From Litomosoides sigmodontis (lineage: Eukaryota; Nematoda; Chromadorea; Rhabditida; Onchocercidae), in contig OY718806.1 in NCBI GenBank assembly GCA_963070105.1, positions 5,415,865 through 5,479,864 on the forward strand: a DNA stretch of 64,000 nucleotides, read 5' to 3'. Position numbers and translations under genes: made by a program. This document shows positions 1 through 12,311 of this stretch, in pieces (the first letter of the stretch is position 1; each line of letters opens with the position of its first letter). The notes below the pieces were generated by a model. The model was not told the DNA's origin. It saw nothing but the letters and a program-made list of their open reading frames with translations, and did no database searches.

Positions 1-2
1 AT

Positions 3-2826
3 ACCACCAATCGTGGTTATGCAGCAAAAAGTGTCGTAGCATCGATTGCAATGAAGCCTGCTGATGTGAGGCAAAATAGTTTTACCAGATTTGCTAACAA
101 TCAGCAGTATGGTACTGCGAAAGCCCAAGCAAGTATTTTTAGCAGTGAATTATCGATGGCAACAATTTCACGTTCTAATGAAAGTGGACCTCGCAGCTCA
201 CAAGAGAAAATATCTGGGAACGAATATATAAAGCGTCTTCTTCAAGCTCATCGGGTCGTTGATGAGCTGCTTAAATCGCGGGGTTTGACATCCGAGAGCG
301 AAGTCAGCTATTTGTGCAACTGGCGTCAAAAAATGAAACGAGAACAGAAAATTGAAGAAAGTGCAGTTCCTGATCCAGCAAAATCCAAGAATGTTGAAAG
401 TTTGGATACTTCGAAGACTTCTCAACAGCAGCGTTGCAGATCAAACGCATCTGATTCTGGTTTGTCAATGGATGCTGACTCAGAAAGTGATCCAAAATTA
501 CAAGAAGTTAATTTACAAGACTTCACGTTTACAAATATATTACCATTTAAAAAACAAGAAACAACTCCCGTAAAATCGTTAAAAGTTAATATCGTAAAGA
601 TAAAAAAGCACAAAAATGTATACTTGAAAGTGATAATCATAAGGCCGCAACACTGTCAGCTACACATGAATGTGAAGAGTGTGCCCGAAGAAAAAAAGCC
701 AACAGATAAAAGAACAACGAAATCCGTGGCAATGGGAAACTCGAAGAAACGCAGTAATAAAAGACGGCAGATGGCTGGTGGTCAAGTAGAAGGAATGAAA
801 ATTATAAGTCAAACTTGCACATCTGTGCAGGTAAATGAGGAGAATTCTCTCACTCACAACAATAAAAGACTAAATCAAAATCACAAAACGGAGATTCCAA
901 CGATGCTAGAAAAGTTAACGTCAACTTCAAATGTGGAATCAAGCACTGCAAATTCCAATGAGCCAGGAGCTGGATCGAAAAATGACCGAATAGACATGTG
1001 CTGCTGCTTCGCAAATGAATTTTGCTGCACTGATAAAGCGGCAATCACCTTGTCCATATCGCGTTGTGCAACTCTCAAACAAAAAAATGCTATCGTCAGC
1101 GGCAAAAAATTTTCAGACAGGAAAGAAGAGGAACTGAAATCAAAATACAGCGAAGGTGACTCGATGAATGCTATCTTGCCTACAAAAACGGAGAAGCTTT
1201 CAATTAACATGAAAATGGTCCCTGAATTGCAGAATATCGAAAATGCAAGCAAAATTAGGGCAGCGCGAAAGGAAGACAAAGTGGTTGAGAGTAAGAAGAA
1301 GACGATACGAATTAAAAAAGATGTCGTAGATTTGAATAAAACTGAAAAATGTTCCAAATTTCCAATTCTAATAAAAGAATCTACAAGCAAACTGAAAGCG
1401 CCGGAAAAAGGCTCCAGTTCAGTTCCAAAATCATGTGCAAAAAATACAGCACAAAATCAGGCACCAAAAACTTCCACTTATATTAGACAGGTGACTCTTT
1501 CAAAAAATTTATGTGTAACGTCAAAACTGCTCCAGTCAGAAGCAACAACAACAACAATACTGCTGAGAACACACGCAATAAATAGCATGAAACTAGTTAT
1601 GGTCAAGCAGATGACAGATGACAAAAAGTACCGGCATGAAGAAGTGCTCAGGGGGAACGATCCATCAGCAATGAGAAGTAAGGGAGGTCATGAACTGAAG
1701 CAAACTCAAAAAGCACTCCAGAATTACACCACAGTTACAACCAACCGTCGCTATTCGAAAACGCTTCGCTCAATCACTGGGCATGAAAGTAGCGCGATGT
1801 CGGAGTTTGAGCGCAATGAAGGTATTGATATACGCCAAGCACGAGAGCATCTGAGGCACATTAATTTTAACAGAACCACTGTAAGACTACAATCAAATAC
1901 ATCCTTCGCTCACAGGACCAGTGAAGGCATAGTAAAATTATCAGCTAATGGGGTTTTTTCGGAAAAGAGTCCCCCAGCTGCAGCAACGGTGAAGAAAGCA
2001 AATAAGAAGGCATGTGAAGTGAAAGTGGACAAGAGCTCGAAGGATCCACCAATTGGAAGAACGCACACTACGTCTATAGAGAAAGGAAACTGTGGTGCTG
2101 GGTCAACCTCAGAACGAAACAGTGATATTTTAGACAGAGAACTGATTAACTCATACCGACGCACAAAACGAATTCCCAAACCTCAGGCCAAAATCCCAGC
2201 CTGGAATGTGTATGATGAGCGAAAATTAGGAACAGGTACCACACGAAATCCACCAAATCTGCGTTACGGAACGCTCTCTACTACAACGCCAGTACCCTGC
2301 TTTATTCGTGCTCGTACACCAGCACCCATCGATGTTGCTGCCACTTTATCCACACCCCCTCCTGCTGTCGCTGTACTGCGTCACGTGTCCGTAAACCACT
2401 TGCCAGTTATGACCTCGCGAGCGAAAAATATTTTGTCGAACGACAGTGACATAACCAGTTTGCAACAGCACACGTCATCCAGTCAGTTTGGTGTTACGCT
2501 AAAACGTGTCGATCTTGCCACAGTACAGAAAAGCAAACCGCATGGTGCTATAACACAGTCAGCACCGAAGGAACCTTGGGTACCAAAGTGGCGTCGAATA
2601 CAACGGTATACACTTAGTAGAATTACTTGTAGAATATTTCATACAGAGCGTCAAGTCTTTAAATCTAAGAAAGTCTACACTTTAGAAATCGCGATTTTAA
2701 CAAACTTGTTATTACAGCACGGAAGAAGAGGAAGAAGCGGAAAGAATATCGGTCGTTGAAATGAATAAGCATGCATATGGAAGTGATGGTGATGAACAGG
2801 AAGAGAGACAAATGACAACCATGTAG
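3..2826 (+). CDS. Large disordered nematode protein, unrecognised, possibly 5' partial
   Basis: I do not recognise this protein. The first visible ATG is at 51, but the frame is open back to base 3, so the true start may lie outside the window. Translation from 51 gives a large exon ending at 2605. The open frame continues past it, but a GT donor at 2606 and an ATTACAG acceptor ending at 2717 give a better end. The joined exon 2718-2826 adds an acidic tail (TEEEEEAERISVVEM...) and a stop at 2824-2826, for 887 residues counted from the ATG. The protein is rich in Lys, Ser, Thr and Asn and looks mostly disordered. One probable helix (EYIKRLLQAHRVVDELL) lies near residues 57-73. There is a Cys cluster (DMCCCFANEFCC) near residue 310 and Pro-rich runs (TPPPAVAV) near the C-terminus. 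No signal peptide or membrane segment is seen. Coding potential is very strong; function is unknown. Confidence 0.85.
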
Positions 2827-3076
2827 CATTCATACTGTCAAGAAATTAAATGGCTTACGTGGACTGCTAAAGTTTTTAGTTGACGTTACTATTCAGTGCA
2901 GTAGGTGTGCTGTCGTGATACTGACGTGCTTCTTATGTAGTCCTAGTGAGAAAAACCAGGATGTCAATCGTTAGACAGTTTTGCTAATCCTTAATTGCGT
3001 TATTTTGTTTGTATCCTTTCCGAAGTGGAAATTTTGTTTCAGACAGCTATCATCGAAGATTGCCACTCAGAAGGGC

Positions 3077-5625
3077 ATGACCGAAGCTGAAAAAGCCATG
3101 ATGGTATTTGCTTTTCCCTTAATTGCAATGTTTAAAATTTGCAGAAAGTTCACAGAGTTTATGGAAAGGTTTCATTCTACTGTCTCAAGTTTTGTAAACC
3201 AATATTTGAAAGTTTCAAGCAGCAGAACTACTGATTTCAGAGCATAATAATAATCTTTTAGGTGGCGAAGAGACGCCAGATAGATGATGAAACTGCAAAG
3301 CTGCAAGAATATGAGGAAAAGCGTCGAGTTGAGCGTGAACAGGAAGAAGAAGAGTTGAGAAAGTTGAAGGAGAAGAAAGAAAGAAGGAAACTTGAACGAG
3401 AAGAAGAGGAACGACAGTTTCAAGAAAGGCTTAGGCAAGAAGAAGCAAGAAGGAAGCAGGAAGAGGTTCCCTACTTCCTTCAAAGTTGATTGTTAATTGC
3501 ATTGAAGCCATTTTTTTGTGAATAGTAAATTTCAACACAATAAGGTTTGAGCAAAAGTCGAATAATCAAGTTCTCCAGCAAAAGTTACATCTTAGGACGA
3601 GCGCAAAGCAAAAATGGAAGCGGAGAAACGTAAAAAGGAGGATGAAAAACGAAAGCGCCAACAAATGCTATCATCACCTTTTATGAATACAGTTCCGGGG
3701 CAGACTGGACGTAATTTTATTATTCCTCAAAAGTCCGACAAAACCAATAAATTCGGTAACATCGTTCAGGTACAGTACAGATTTAGCATAGTAAATTTAA
3801 AATAATTCCATGATTTGCACACGCAATGATGTATGACGAACTTAATGTCATGCATAATAAGACGAGAAATGCACATGCCTTACAAGATATATATCTATGT
3901 TCTCTATATGAACTTTTATCGCTAACTCACTTTTTGCTTTCTTAATACTGCACTTTTGATGTATGAATTTGCTATCTTGTTTAAATGGATGTCATTTTCA
4001 GGCCAAACACGAAATGAGTATGACGAAAGAACAACAGGAAGAAGCGAAGGGTAATTACTTGGCATCTGTGAGGCACACAATCGAATTCGAAAAAACCGCT
4101 CCAGCAGAGCTACGTGAAAAAATACGTCAACTACACCAACGAATTTGCAAGTTAGAAGCAGATAAGTATGACCTGGAAAAACGTCATGAACGTCAAGAAT
4201 ACGACGTAATCGCACTTATTTTTTGTAGGGAAAAGACAAGTTAATTTTTTCTCACGTGTCATACCTACCAAAAATTCGGTTTTAATTGTTATTATCACCT
4301 GCAAAGCTCTGTTGCATACTCAAAATGTTAACACATTGTTTGAAATAAGTACTTAAGAAAAATATGTTCTAGTTGCGTGAACTGAATGAGCGTCAACGTC
4401 AGGTAGCGCGTAATAAGGCACTCAAAAAAGGACTTGATGCAGCAGATACAAATTCCAGACATCCGGTTACTGTTTTATAATGTCCAGCACAATTTAAAGA
4501 AATATTTTTAGAAAAAGAAAATGCGTTAAAAATGATTTCTTCAATGTTATTAATTATCTCTCAGTGTGTGGGCAGGTGAGATTATAAATTCTACAGTTTA
4601 GTTTCGGAAATCATCGTTCTTGCAGAGGTGTGCCACATCATCATCTAAAGATGCAACTTTAGCTGTCAGTTCTATACCAACTACAACAAAACCAGAAATG
4701 ACCGCTTATGTAAAGGATTTTTTTCTCACAGTTTGCTTCGGCTGCACCACTGACTGAGTAAAACTAATTCAGAAGATTTTCCTACGTCAAAGAAGGATGC
4801 TGTTCCTCACACATAAAATAGATAGTGTACAAACTGAGAAATAGCGGACCTTTAGCAGCTGAAGCAAACTTTTCGTCGTAGTTCATTTACGTTACATTTT
4901 AGCCGAAGGTATCGATAGTGAGCAAATACGATCGGCAAATCGATCGGAGAAATTTCAGAGAACGCAGGGCCATATTTGAGAATGTATCTTTCGATTAATT
5001 ATGTTTATAATTCTACATTTTTTATTCCTAACCACTAATAACTTAAATGTTACACAGCATGTGGTTATCTTGAATTATGCCATTTAAAAATTCAACACGA
5101 AATTCTTTTTTCTGTTTTCGTTCATTACAATTTTCATTTAAAGATAATACTTCCGCAACATTCTTTTTCGTTTTGAATGACTGCGTATTTGTCCACCTAT
5201 CACGACTTTAACAATGTCTGCTTCCAGAAAACTTCATATCCATGTTTTCCAAATGTTCCACCGCCGCCAACTGTTTATGAGAAAATGATTCTCTCCTACG
5301 GCAAGAGGGATGTATGCAGTTTTTGCATTTAATTATCATTTACTTTGTTTTTTCAAGTCATTACACCTTAAGTTGTTCATCTCATATCCCTTTTTTCAAA
5401 TTTTTAAGAAAAGAGACATAATGGTCGCATGCATAACATACCTTAATTGTATGTAAGTTAAAATAGCTCAAATAGAGAACGTGGAATATTTCTTACTTTG
5501 CAGTGCATTGAATGAAAGTTTTGACGTCTCCTACTTCAACTATTGAACTACAGTTGCAGGCAAATATAATATTACCTGAGTTGCAGGAAGAAGAGGACGA
5601 CGAAGAAGAGGAAGAAGAAGAGTGA
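3077..5625 (+). CDS. Troponin T (thin-filament regulatory subunit of muscle)
   Basis: Troponin T anchors the troponin complex to tropomyosin and passes on calcium control of contraction. Eight exons join in phase: 3077-3103, 3262-3465, 3596-3769, 4002-4205, 4373-4465, 4903-4983, 5228-5311, 5560-5625, giving 310 residues. Family hallmarks are MTEAEKAMM at the start, a long charged helix ([20 protein letters not shown]), [19 protein letters not shown], the [19 protein letters not shown] heptad region, [35 protein letters not shown], and the Glu-rich tail ([12 protein letters not shown]) typical of invertebrate troponin T. The usual acidic N-terminal extension is absent: an in-frame stop would arise if 3042 were spliced to the strong GTGAGA donor at 2946, so ATG 3077 is the likely start, with 5' UTR or a spliced leader upstream. 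The donor at 3466 (GTTCCC) is weak but fits phase. AATAAA at 5878-5883 is a plausible poly(A) signal. Nematodes carry several tnt paralogues, so I assign no symbol. Confidence 0.93.
4626..4709 (+). other. Candidate in-frame cassette exon inside the troponin T gene
   Basis: Within the 437-base intron between exons 5 and 6 there is a stretch bounded by TTGCAG and GTAAAG. It is 84 bases long, has no stop in the required frame and keeps phase 0 on both sides. It would insert 28 residues (beginning [10 protein letters not shown], ending PEMTAY) between ...SRHP and PKVSIV.... The HP-PKV junction without it matches the usual invertebrate troponin T sequence, so if real it is an optional exon. Confidence 0.4.
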
Positions 5626-6424
5626 ATTTTGTGAATTATTTGCATGAATTATCAATTTGTGCCATTCGACCGTAAAAATCTTCCTTTCTGCTTGCGTTGT
5701 CTCAGCAGTGTTATTTTTTGTGTTCAAAGCATACACGTTTCTTGTCTTGTGTCATGAACCGTACGGCATACGTAATGACTGTTTTTAACACATCCGGTGC
5801 AGTGATAACATTCAAGAAGTTAACTTGAACTTACGTAACAATTAACTCCATTGAATTGCAAACCAGTGAAATGCGTTAATAAATATTTTGACTTGTACGT
5901 CGTTGAGGTTTACACCGTCTTGTGCAATTAATTTATTTACACTAGGATGCTTAATTAATTTGCTCCTAAAAATTATCATTCGTCAAATCCCAACAAGCAG
6001 AATTGCGTGCATGTGTGACCATGAACATATTGACAAGGTTGATAAGGTTGAAACTATAGAATTATATGCTGTGAAAAAAATTTGGAATAATAAAAGAGAA
6101 GAAATCATTATTTGCTCATTATTTCTACTACAAAATTGCAATGATCTTTGTTCATAGAAAAACGATTGAAAGTTTTTAGCTAAGATGTACGAGAATTTTT
6201 AGACTTCGGTGCAAATTATGATCATGCGCAGTTGCACTGGGCAGAATCTAAAAACGGCAAATAAGCGGAGAGTTGATCAACGTCATCAAACGAATCTATC
6301 AATTAACTTACGTACGAAATCGACTAATAATTCAAGAAATAACGACAAACATTCGATGCAAGCCACTCAGCCGTACAATAATGCTCTCAAGTATGATTTA
6401 CTGACACTTTTGAATGGCGTAGGA

Positions 6425-6487
6425 TCTAGAGGGTCTGGTATCTAGAGGTTCCGATTTCTAGAGATTCAGAGTTATCTAGAGGTTCCC
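6425..6487. repeat. Degenerate short tandem repeat with four TCTAGA cores
   Basis: TCTAGA occurs at 6425, 6441, 6457 and 6475, spaced 16, 16 and 18 bases, each followed by GG or GA. The second and fourth copies share TATCTAGAGGTTCC, and the third has a diverged CGATTTCTAGAGATTC. This is a small imperfect tandem array. Confidence 0.6.
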
Positions 6488-9380
6488 CAACGGTAAAACA
6501 AACATTCACAGTTTTTCCAAAAATGTTGCACGCACTATGCATTAGCAATTCAGCTGTAAATACCTGGTGTGTAACGGCGATTCTGAGAAGAGTTCACAAG
6601 TTATTGTAAAACCTGGGGCGAAACAACTAGAGATGAAAGACATCGAACACGAAAGCGGAAAGAAATAAGCAGTTGGTTTACTTGCAAATTTTCAAATTTC
6701 AACTTGCAAAATTTTTTCTAGCTCCTTCACTCCACTAAGAGTCTAACCAATGGATGAACACACACGCACTTAATATTCCTCGTGTGAAGAAGGCATGATT
6801 CGCTGAGCTGTCAGAGGCAAAAGTCATGATCACAGCTGTTTCTGACGGTGCGGATCATCCAGCAGCTGTCCGCAGTCATTGTTTTAACATTTCCCAATTC
6901 ATTGCTTAGTGTACAAATCCAGAACTTACCAGTAAAAAAGGATACCTTTGCTATTTCTTCACTATCTTCTCTTTCCTTTTATCTTGTCATTGGATATTTT
7001 CTCCCGGTACTATCTTCAAATTATCGTCCTTTTTGTTTAGCTCCTACCACCTGCTCCGGCAATATCAGTTCGAATTCTAAAGATCTTAAGCAAACTTTCC
7101 CATTCCAATTGCCTATAACTTAACTTTCCTAGTCCCATTTTTCAGGCTTCTTTATCACAAGCATGGGTCCTTCTGAGTTTTACCAATAGTGACTGCATGA
7201 ATCATTCTTCTTCACTGATTTTCTTTATCTGACAACAAACTTTCCCAATCAATTTTGCTGCGATAAATATACCTAAATAACTAATACAGTAATTACGCTG
7301 TTACTATTAGTCGCGTGCTACGTTGTGCGCATCGTATACGTGAAGAACCTGCAACAACGCTCGCTCAATAAGTAATGCCGCCGGATAATTTCATTCTATT
7401 CTGATACAAATGAACTTTTCTCTTTTTCAGTTAATTTGTCATTACTCTCAGCGATCCTAATGTTACAATAAGTTTTCGCTGATAGATTTTCGGAAGGGGT
7501 ATTCTTTTAATTCCAAAAGAGGCAACAATTTGCCTAGGACAACTATTCCAGAAAGCTTCATGCCTGCTTCCAACCTTTTGAAATTCATTTCCATTAACAG
7601 ATGAAGTGATATTTATGCTGAACATTCTAAAAAGAAAATCATTAAAATTCATATGTGCGTTGAAGAGAGAAATTTGCAAGCTGTCGAGCAGTTTATCCAT
7701 GTTTTGAATTTGTTTATCCCATGCTTTCTACTCCTTTTTATTTTATCAGTGATCAGCTAACTTTCCCTCCTCTCACTCTTCAATAATTTTCCTCTCACAA
7801 AATAATTGCGTTAATAAGTACTAAACTATTTTGTTATATTTTTAAATTTTGTTGGTCAATAACCACCCTTTATTTCATTTGTAATAACGAGCATTATAAA
7901 TCTCCCTCATATTTTCAATAACTCTATCTGTTCGCTCTGCATTCCTAAATATCTTTCACTGCTTGCCCATTCGAAACATTTTACTGATCATATTTGATAA
8001 TTACTTTGATTAATTTAGCTTACTTACATGCATCTTTTAGCTCCTTTGAGAGTTGAGTATTCAATGAAGAATTTGATTAGGACCTCGAAAATATGTGCAA
8101 ATGTAGAAAAAATCATAGAAGCAAAAACTGAATCTAAAAATTTCTCTGATTCACCAATGAAAGCTTAGAAGGAAATGGAAATGTGTTTCCGGAATGCTAG
8201 AAGTTTAATGCTTAACCCTTTTTCCGTAAGAAGTAATCTTTGGTTTGCTGACAGGCGATGAATTTATAGTCATAATGTTTGCTAGCATTCGGCGTATCAG
8301 ACGGTTTCATTGGAATATTAGCTCAGAGCTAGCGAAACTTCTCATGCATTCAAGCAACAATTTTTAATCCTTTAAATCGTTGTACTGAAGGAAGTGTATC
8401 TAGCGATTTCTCGTTTGCGAAACTGTGTGAAATATTTAATTTTAATTTTCAGAGTTTGACATCTCTGCTATGCCAAATTAACAAAATAACGGTCTGCAAT
8501 GCAAATTTTATGCAATAAACTGAAGCAAACGACAGAAGCTGTTCATAACAGAGAGTAGCTGTATGGAATATTGAAACTACTAGAGTTCACTTACTTTTTA
8601 TCAATTCGGTATTTGTCCGTTCAATGGCGATGAACTTGATATCAAAAATGAAATGTAGCAGACTTGTATATAAATTCCTTGAAGGATCATCATATAAACT
8701 GTTATCATTCACCGAATATTTTGTTCAGCTCACGTCTTCTTCTGATATTGTGATCAACAACACGTTTTGTTTCATGCCAAAATAAACCGATAATATCATT
8801 ATCGCATGCCTTCTTATTTCAACTAATAGAGAACGGTTTGTAAATTGACGTTGACAGAATGTTGGGAGTTTTTTTCTCAACTATTTAGCGTCAAATTTCT
8901 ATGCTTGGCAATAAACAGTCACTAAAAGTACTTTAGAATAACGTCAATTATCAATGATTCTTGAAAATCACGACGATCAAGCTAACACTAAATTATTGAA
9001 TTATTCACGAATATCTTTAAAAAAGAATTCTTTCATGCAGAATTCAAAATCTGCGCTTAGCGTGCAGATTTCTTCAAATAGAATACGTAGGTAGCGATGC
9101 ATAATTTACAACAAAAGCCAACTTCATTTTAACAAGTCGTCATGAATTTATATCTGTAAATTGCTAAATATTTTTTGCTACTTTCTTATTTAGAAAGGAG
9201 AGCGTAAGGTCTTGACGAAACGTGACCAATTTAACAAAGTTAAACGATGGAGCAAGTTAGAGTTAATTATTGTACGACAATGTTCTGGTAAGAGATCACA
9301 GCAAGAATATAAAACAAAACCGGAAAGCATACACGGATAAAGAGAGTAATTTGAAACTGAACACCTCACATACACACACG

Positions 9381-9383
<3 letters not shown>

Positions 9384-9429
<46 letters not shown>
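9384..9429. repeat. (TA)n dinucleotide microsatellite
   Basis: An uninterrupted alternation of A and T about 46 bases long, preceded by a short CA-type run (ACACACACGCACA). Confidence 0.95.
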
Positions 9430-9432
<3 letters not shown>

Positions 9433-10508
9433 GTATGAACAGTCAGATCTAATGTCAGCTTCAGTGCACAAGTACAAGAATACTTTAACCGCTGCGCCAA
9501 AGAAATTTGATATACGAAGTGAACTGTAACGACTATAGTTAGGTAAAGATTTATGAGAGCAAAAGATTGAAAAATTGTCGGCGAGAATTTCCAAAGTAAT
9601 CTCGAAAAACTTTAGACAAAAATAAGCTCAGTTTTTAATGAAACTGGATAACTGTCATTTCTATATTTGCACTATCATAAAAGATTTACTAGCGTAAACA
9701 TGTCATGAGTATAAATAAATTTATCTTAATTGATACTTTTGCAATGATGTTTTGAAACTAAAAACAAGCAATAAGATTAATTATAAAACAAAACGATTTC
9801 TGTCGCTTAATATGAGATTATTACTGATACATTCTTAATCTAAGTACAAACCTGAGTCTAAAATAATAGTACGACAGATAAAGCGTAATGATGAAATTTC
9901 ATTTATTACTAGAAATAGTTTATTAAATCATGAAGTACCGGAAATACCGATAGTTACATCATTACACATTGCTTTTTTTTTGTTTTTGCAAGTTCATGCT
10001 TTGCATAGAACTATTTTCTTTAAATAGATAAAGACTAGGCCACAGATTCCTTCCCCTTGGATAAATAATAAGCAGGTAAGAATGTAAATACTAATAATCT
10101 TTCAGGTCCAGTACTCGGGAATGAAAAAGAGAAGAAGTAATGAATCAATTTTCTGTACAGAGTGAAAAAAAAGCTCTCCTTCTGTTGCACTGAAGGAGCT
10201 GAGTTGCCAGTACGGCATATTGCAGACAAAGTTGTCTTACTACTTTCATGAAAATAGACTATTTCCCCTTATGTATGGAAAGTTCAACTGCAACTGTTAT
10301 TACGCCCGGTAATTAGTGTTTGTTGGCTAGCAAGAGAATTACTGATTTCATTGAAGCGTCCTTGATGCGTGCTACGTTCGCTTTTCGAATCTCACCTAAT
10401 CTAATTAAGTCGAAGATGCCAGATCATTATATGAGGAGACTGACTTTCGAATGATGAGCCAATTGAATTTCATTCAGGTAATAAAATTCAATGAGTTTAG
10501 GCAAGAAG

Positions 10509-12311
10509 TTACGGTTCTGTAGGGTAAAAGAACGCCATAATACGATCTTGGCCGTGTTCACTGCTAGCAGTGCAGATATACACTCCTAAGTCTTCCCACT
10601 GTGTATCATAGATAATCAAATCTCCATTTGACAATATCTGAAATGCTGATGAATCTTTGAAATTTTGTTTAACAGCATTAATTCAACCAAGCTATGATTA
10701 AATTTCTACATCTTATTATTTAATTACATTTACTTTGTATTTCTTCGAATTGTTCAGTACAGAATTTTCCTCATTATACCAAGCAATATTTGGTCGCGTG
10801 ATTCCATTAACTCGACAGAATAGCTGCACTGTTGCACCAGACCTTTCGAAGCGACTATCTGTCCACATGCTTATTATTGGTGGTGAATGTTCATGTGTGC
10901 ATTTCAAGTTCTCTTCTGAAAGTTTCCTGGATAACGAAATAAGCTAAGGATGTTAACTTAACATGACCGCTCTGCCTGTAGTTTGAGAAGGGCGTAAAAT
11001 CTTAAACTTACTGCACTAAAAGTAAGGAATTATACGTTAAGTACATATGAAAATGTTGAAAACTGGCCGGCAATAACAGTTGTTGTACTTTCCAGTTTTT
11101 GATGACCATTACTTGCTAAACACTTGTATTCACTTATATTTTTGGTTTTCAAACATGGAACGACCATCTTGGATGCAGTAACGCTATACTGTATAGTAGT
11201 AAGGCCAGCATTATGCAGCTGTTCTGCATCATTACTTTCATCTACGGCATGGATCAAATTACCGTTGTGTGCCCTGCAAGATATATCGATGAAACTCAAC
11301 AACAATAAAGTATTCTCAACTTATTTCTCAGTGGCAACTTACTTCCGGTCATTCCCACAGTGCCTGAAAAACATACCAACAATAAAGTTGACCAGATAAA
11401 ATGAGCAGTGTCTAGCATGTAAACCTGTACTTTGAATGTAGCTATGATGGAGATAATCATAACCGACTGCTCTTACTGCTGCAGCTCAGCTAACTGGGAA
11501 TCTCTGAGTTCACTAATTCAACTGATGAAAATTAACTGATACATTGACTTTTAACAAAGCCAGTACAATCAACTCGGCTCTTAATTTTTAAAAACCAAAT
11601 AGCGAGAGATTTGATCAACAAATGCAATAAAAGGAACCATTCGATGACTGGCGGTGGAATGCCAATAGCTTCACATTTCAACACAAGTTCATTTCCCGCG
11701 ACTATTTCAACTTCTTTTGGTGTTTTAGTGAAGTGCAAATAGGGCGTTTCAGTTAAACGTTCTAGAATTATTTTTACCGCCAGTTTCTTTAAACAAATAA
11801 TGCCTGCGTTACACCAGAAAGCTTAATTCAAGGATAGCTGTTCATTTCATCTTCCACTATTGTCATTCTTAAGAAATTCATCAGCTTACTACAAATATAA
11901 AAAAAATTCATTTTTGTGTAACAACAGGCTTAAAAACGTGTTCACAATGTAATAATATATTTTAAACAAAAGTCTTACTTGCATGTGAGGATTTTAATCA
12001 CCAAAAAGAATTTGCATCAAAATACCTGCATTAAGATCATCGCTCAATGTTTCTACATCTTTTCGGATATTCGTTGGCACAATCTGAAAATATCACTGCG
12101 CGGCAGTTTTCAAAAAAAGAATTAAGAAATAATACAGTTAGACGGAAAGGCGAAAGCTAAAAAGTGCTCTAAACGTGGGTCATTTTGAACATTGTTGAAT
12201 ACCGTGACTCACGTGATTTTTCTCAAAAATATTTCCTTGGCGTGGTGTGGATAGTGTTATGATGATCAACGTGAGTAAACAGATCGTTGTGAAACCAGTA
12301 ACATTGAGCAT
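10509..12311 (-). CDS. Secreted two-immunoglobulin-domain protein, ZIG family type
   Basis: Six exons on the minus strand join in phase: 12311-12213, 12083-12026, 11761-11638, 11273-11068, 10915-10734, 10637-10509, giving about 265 residues. A TTTTCAG acceptor 18 bases before the ATG could be a trans-splice site. The start gives a hydrophobic signal peptide (MLNVTGFTTICLLTLIIITL). Ig domain 1 has VEIVAGNELVLKCEAIGIPP, W, then SEYKCLASNGHQKLEST. Ig domain 2 has GATVQLFCRVNGITRPNIAW and WEDLGVYICTASSEHG. The length, the two Ig folds and the short tail resemble C. elegans ZIG-2/3/4, secreted proteins that keep axons in place; which paralogue is unclear. The exon 4-5 junction is uncertain. A GC donor at 11067 fits phase and homology best; a GT donor near 11044 with the acceptor just above 10943 is also in frame and would insert extra linker residues. 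Confidence 0.85.

Larger units (their letters stand above)
5626..10508. other. Gene-poor interval between troponin T and the Ig-domain gene
   Basis: I see no convincing exons here. Short open frames (for example 5888-6157, 6209-6445, 6848-7123 + and 7431-7700 -) lack family resemblance and supporting splice structure. The troponin T 3' UTR probably occupies the first 260 bases. The interval holds a degenerate TCTAGAG repeat cluster (6425-6487) and a TA microsatellite (9384-9429). It may contain regulatory DNA for either flank. Confidence 0.5.

Noticed and set aside
881..1390. Minus-strand 169-codon ORF
   Set aside because: It is antisense to the large orphan exon, which has much stronger coding evidence.
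2606..2759. Continuation of the first ORF to a stop at 2757-2759
   Set aside because: It reads through an intron with clear GT and ATTACAG borders; splicing gives a longer, acidic, more plausible C-terminus.
3172..3483. Minus-strand Phe/Leu-rich 103-codon ORF resembling a membrane protein
   Set aside because: Antisense of the Glu/Lys-rich troponin T exon; GAA/GAG read backwards gives Phe and Leu.
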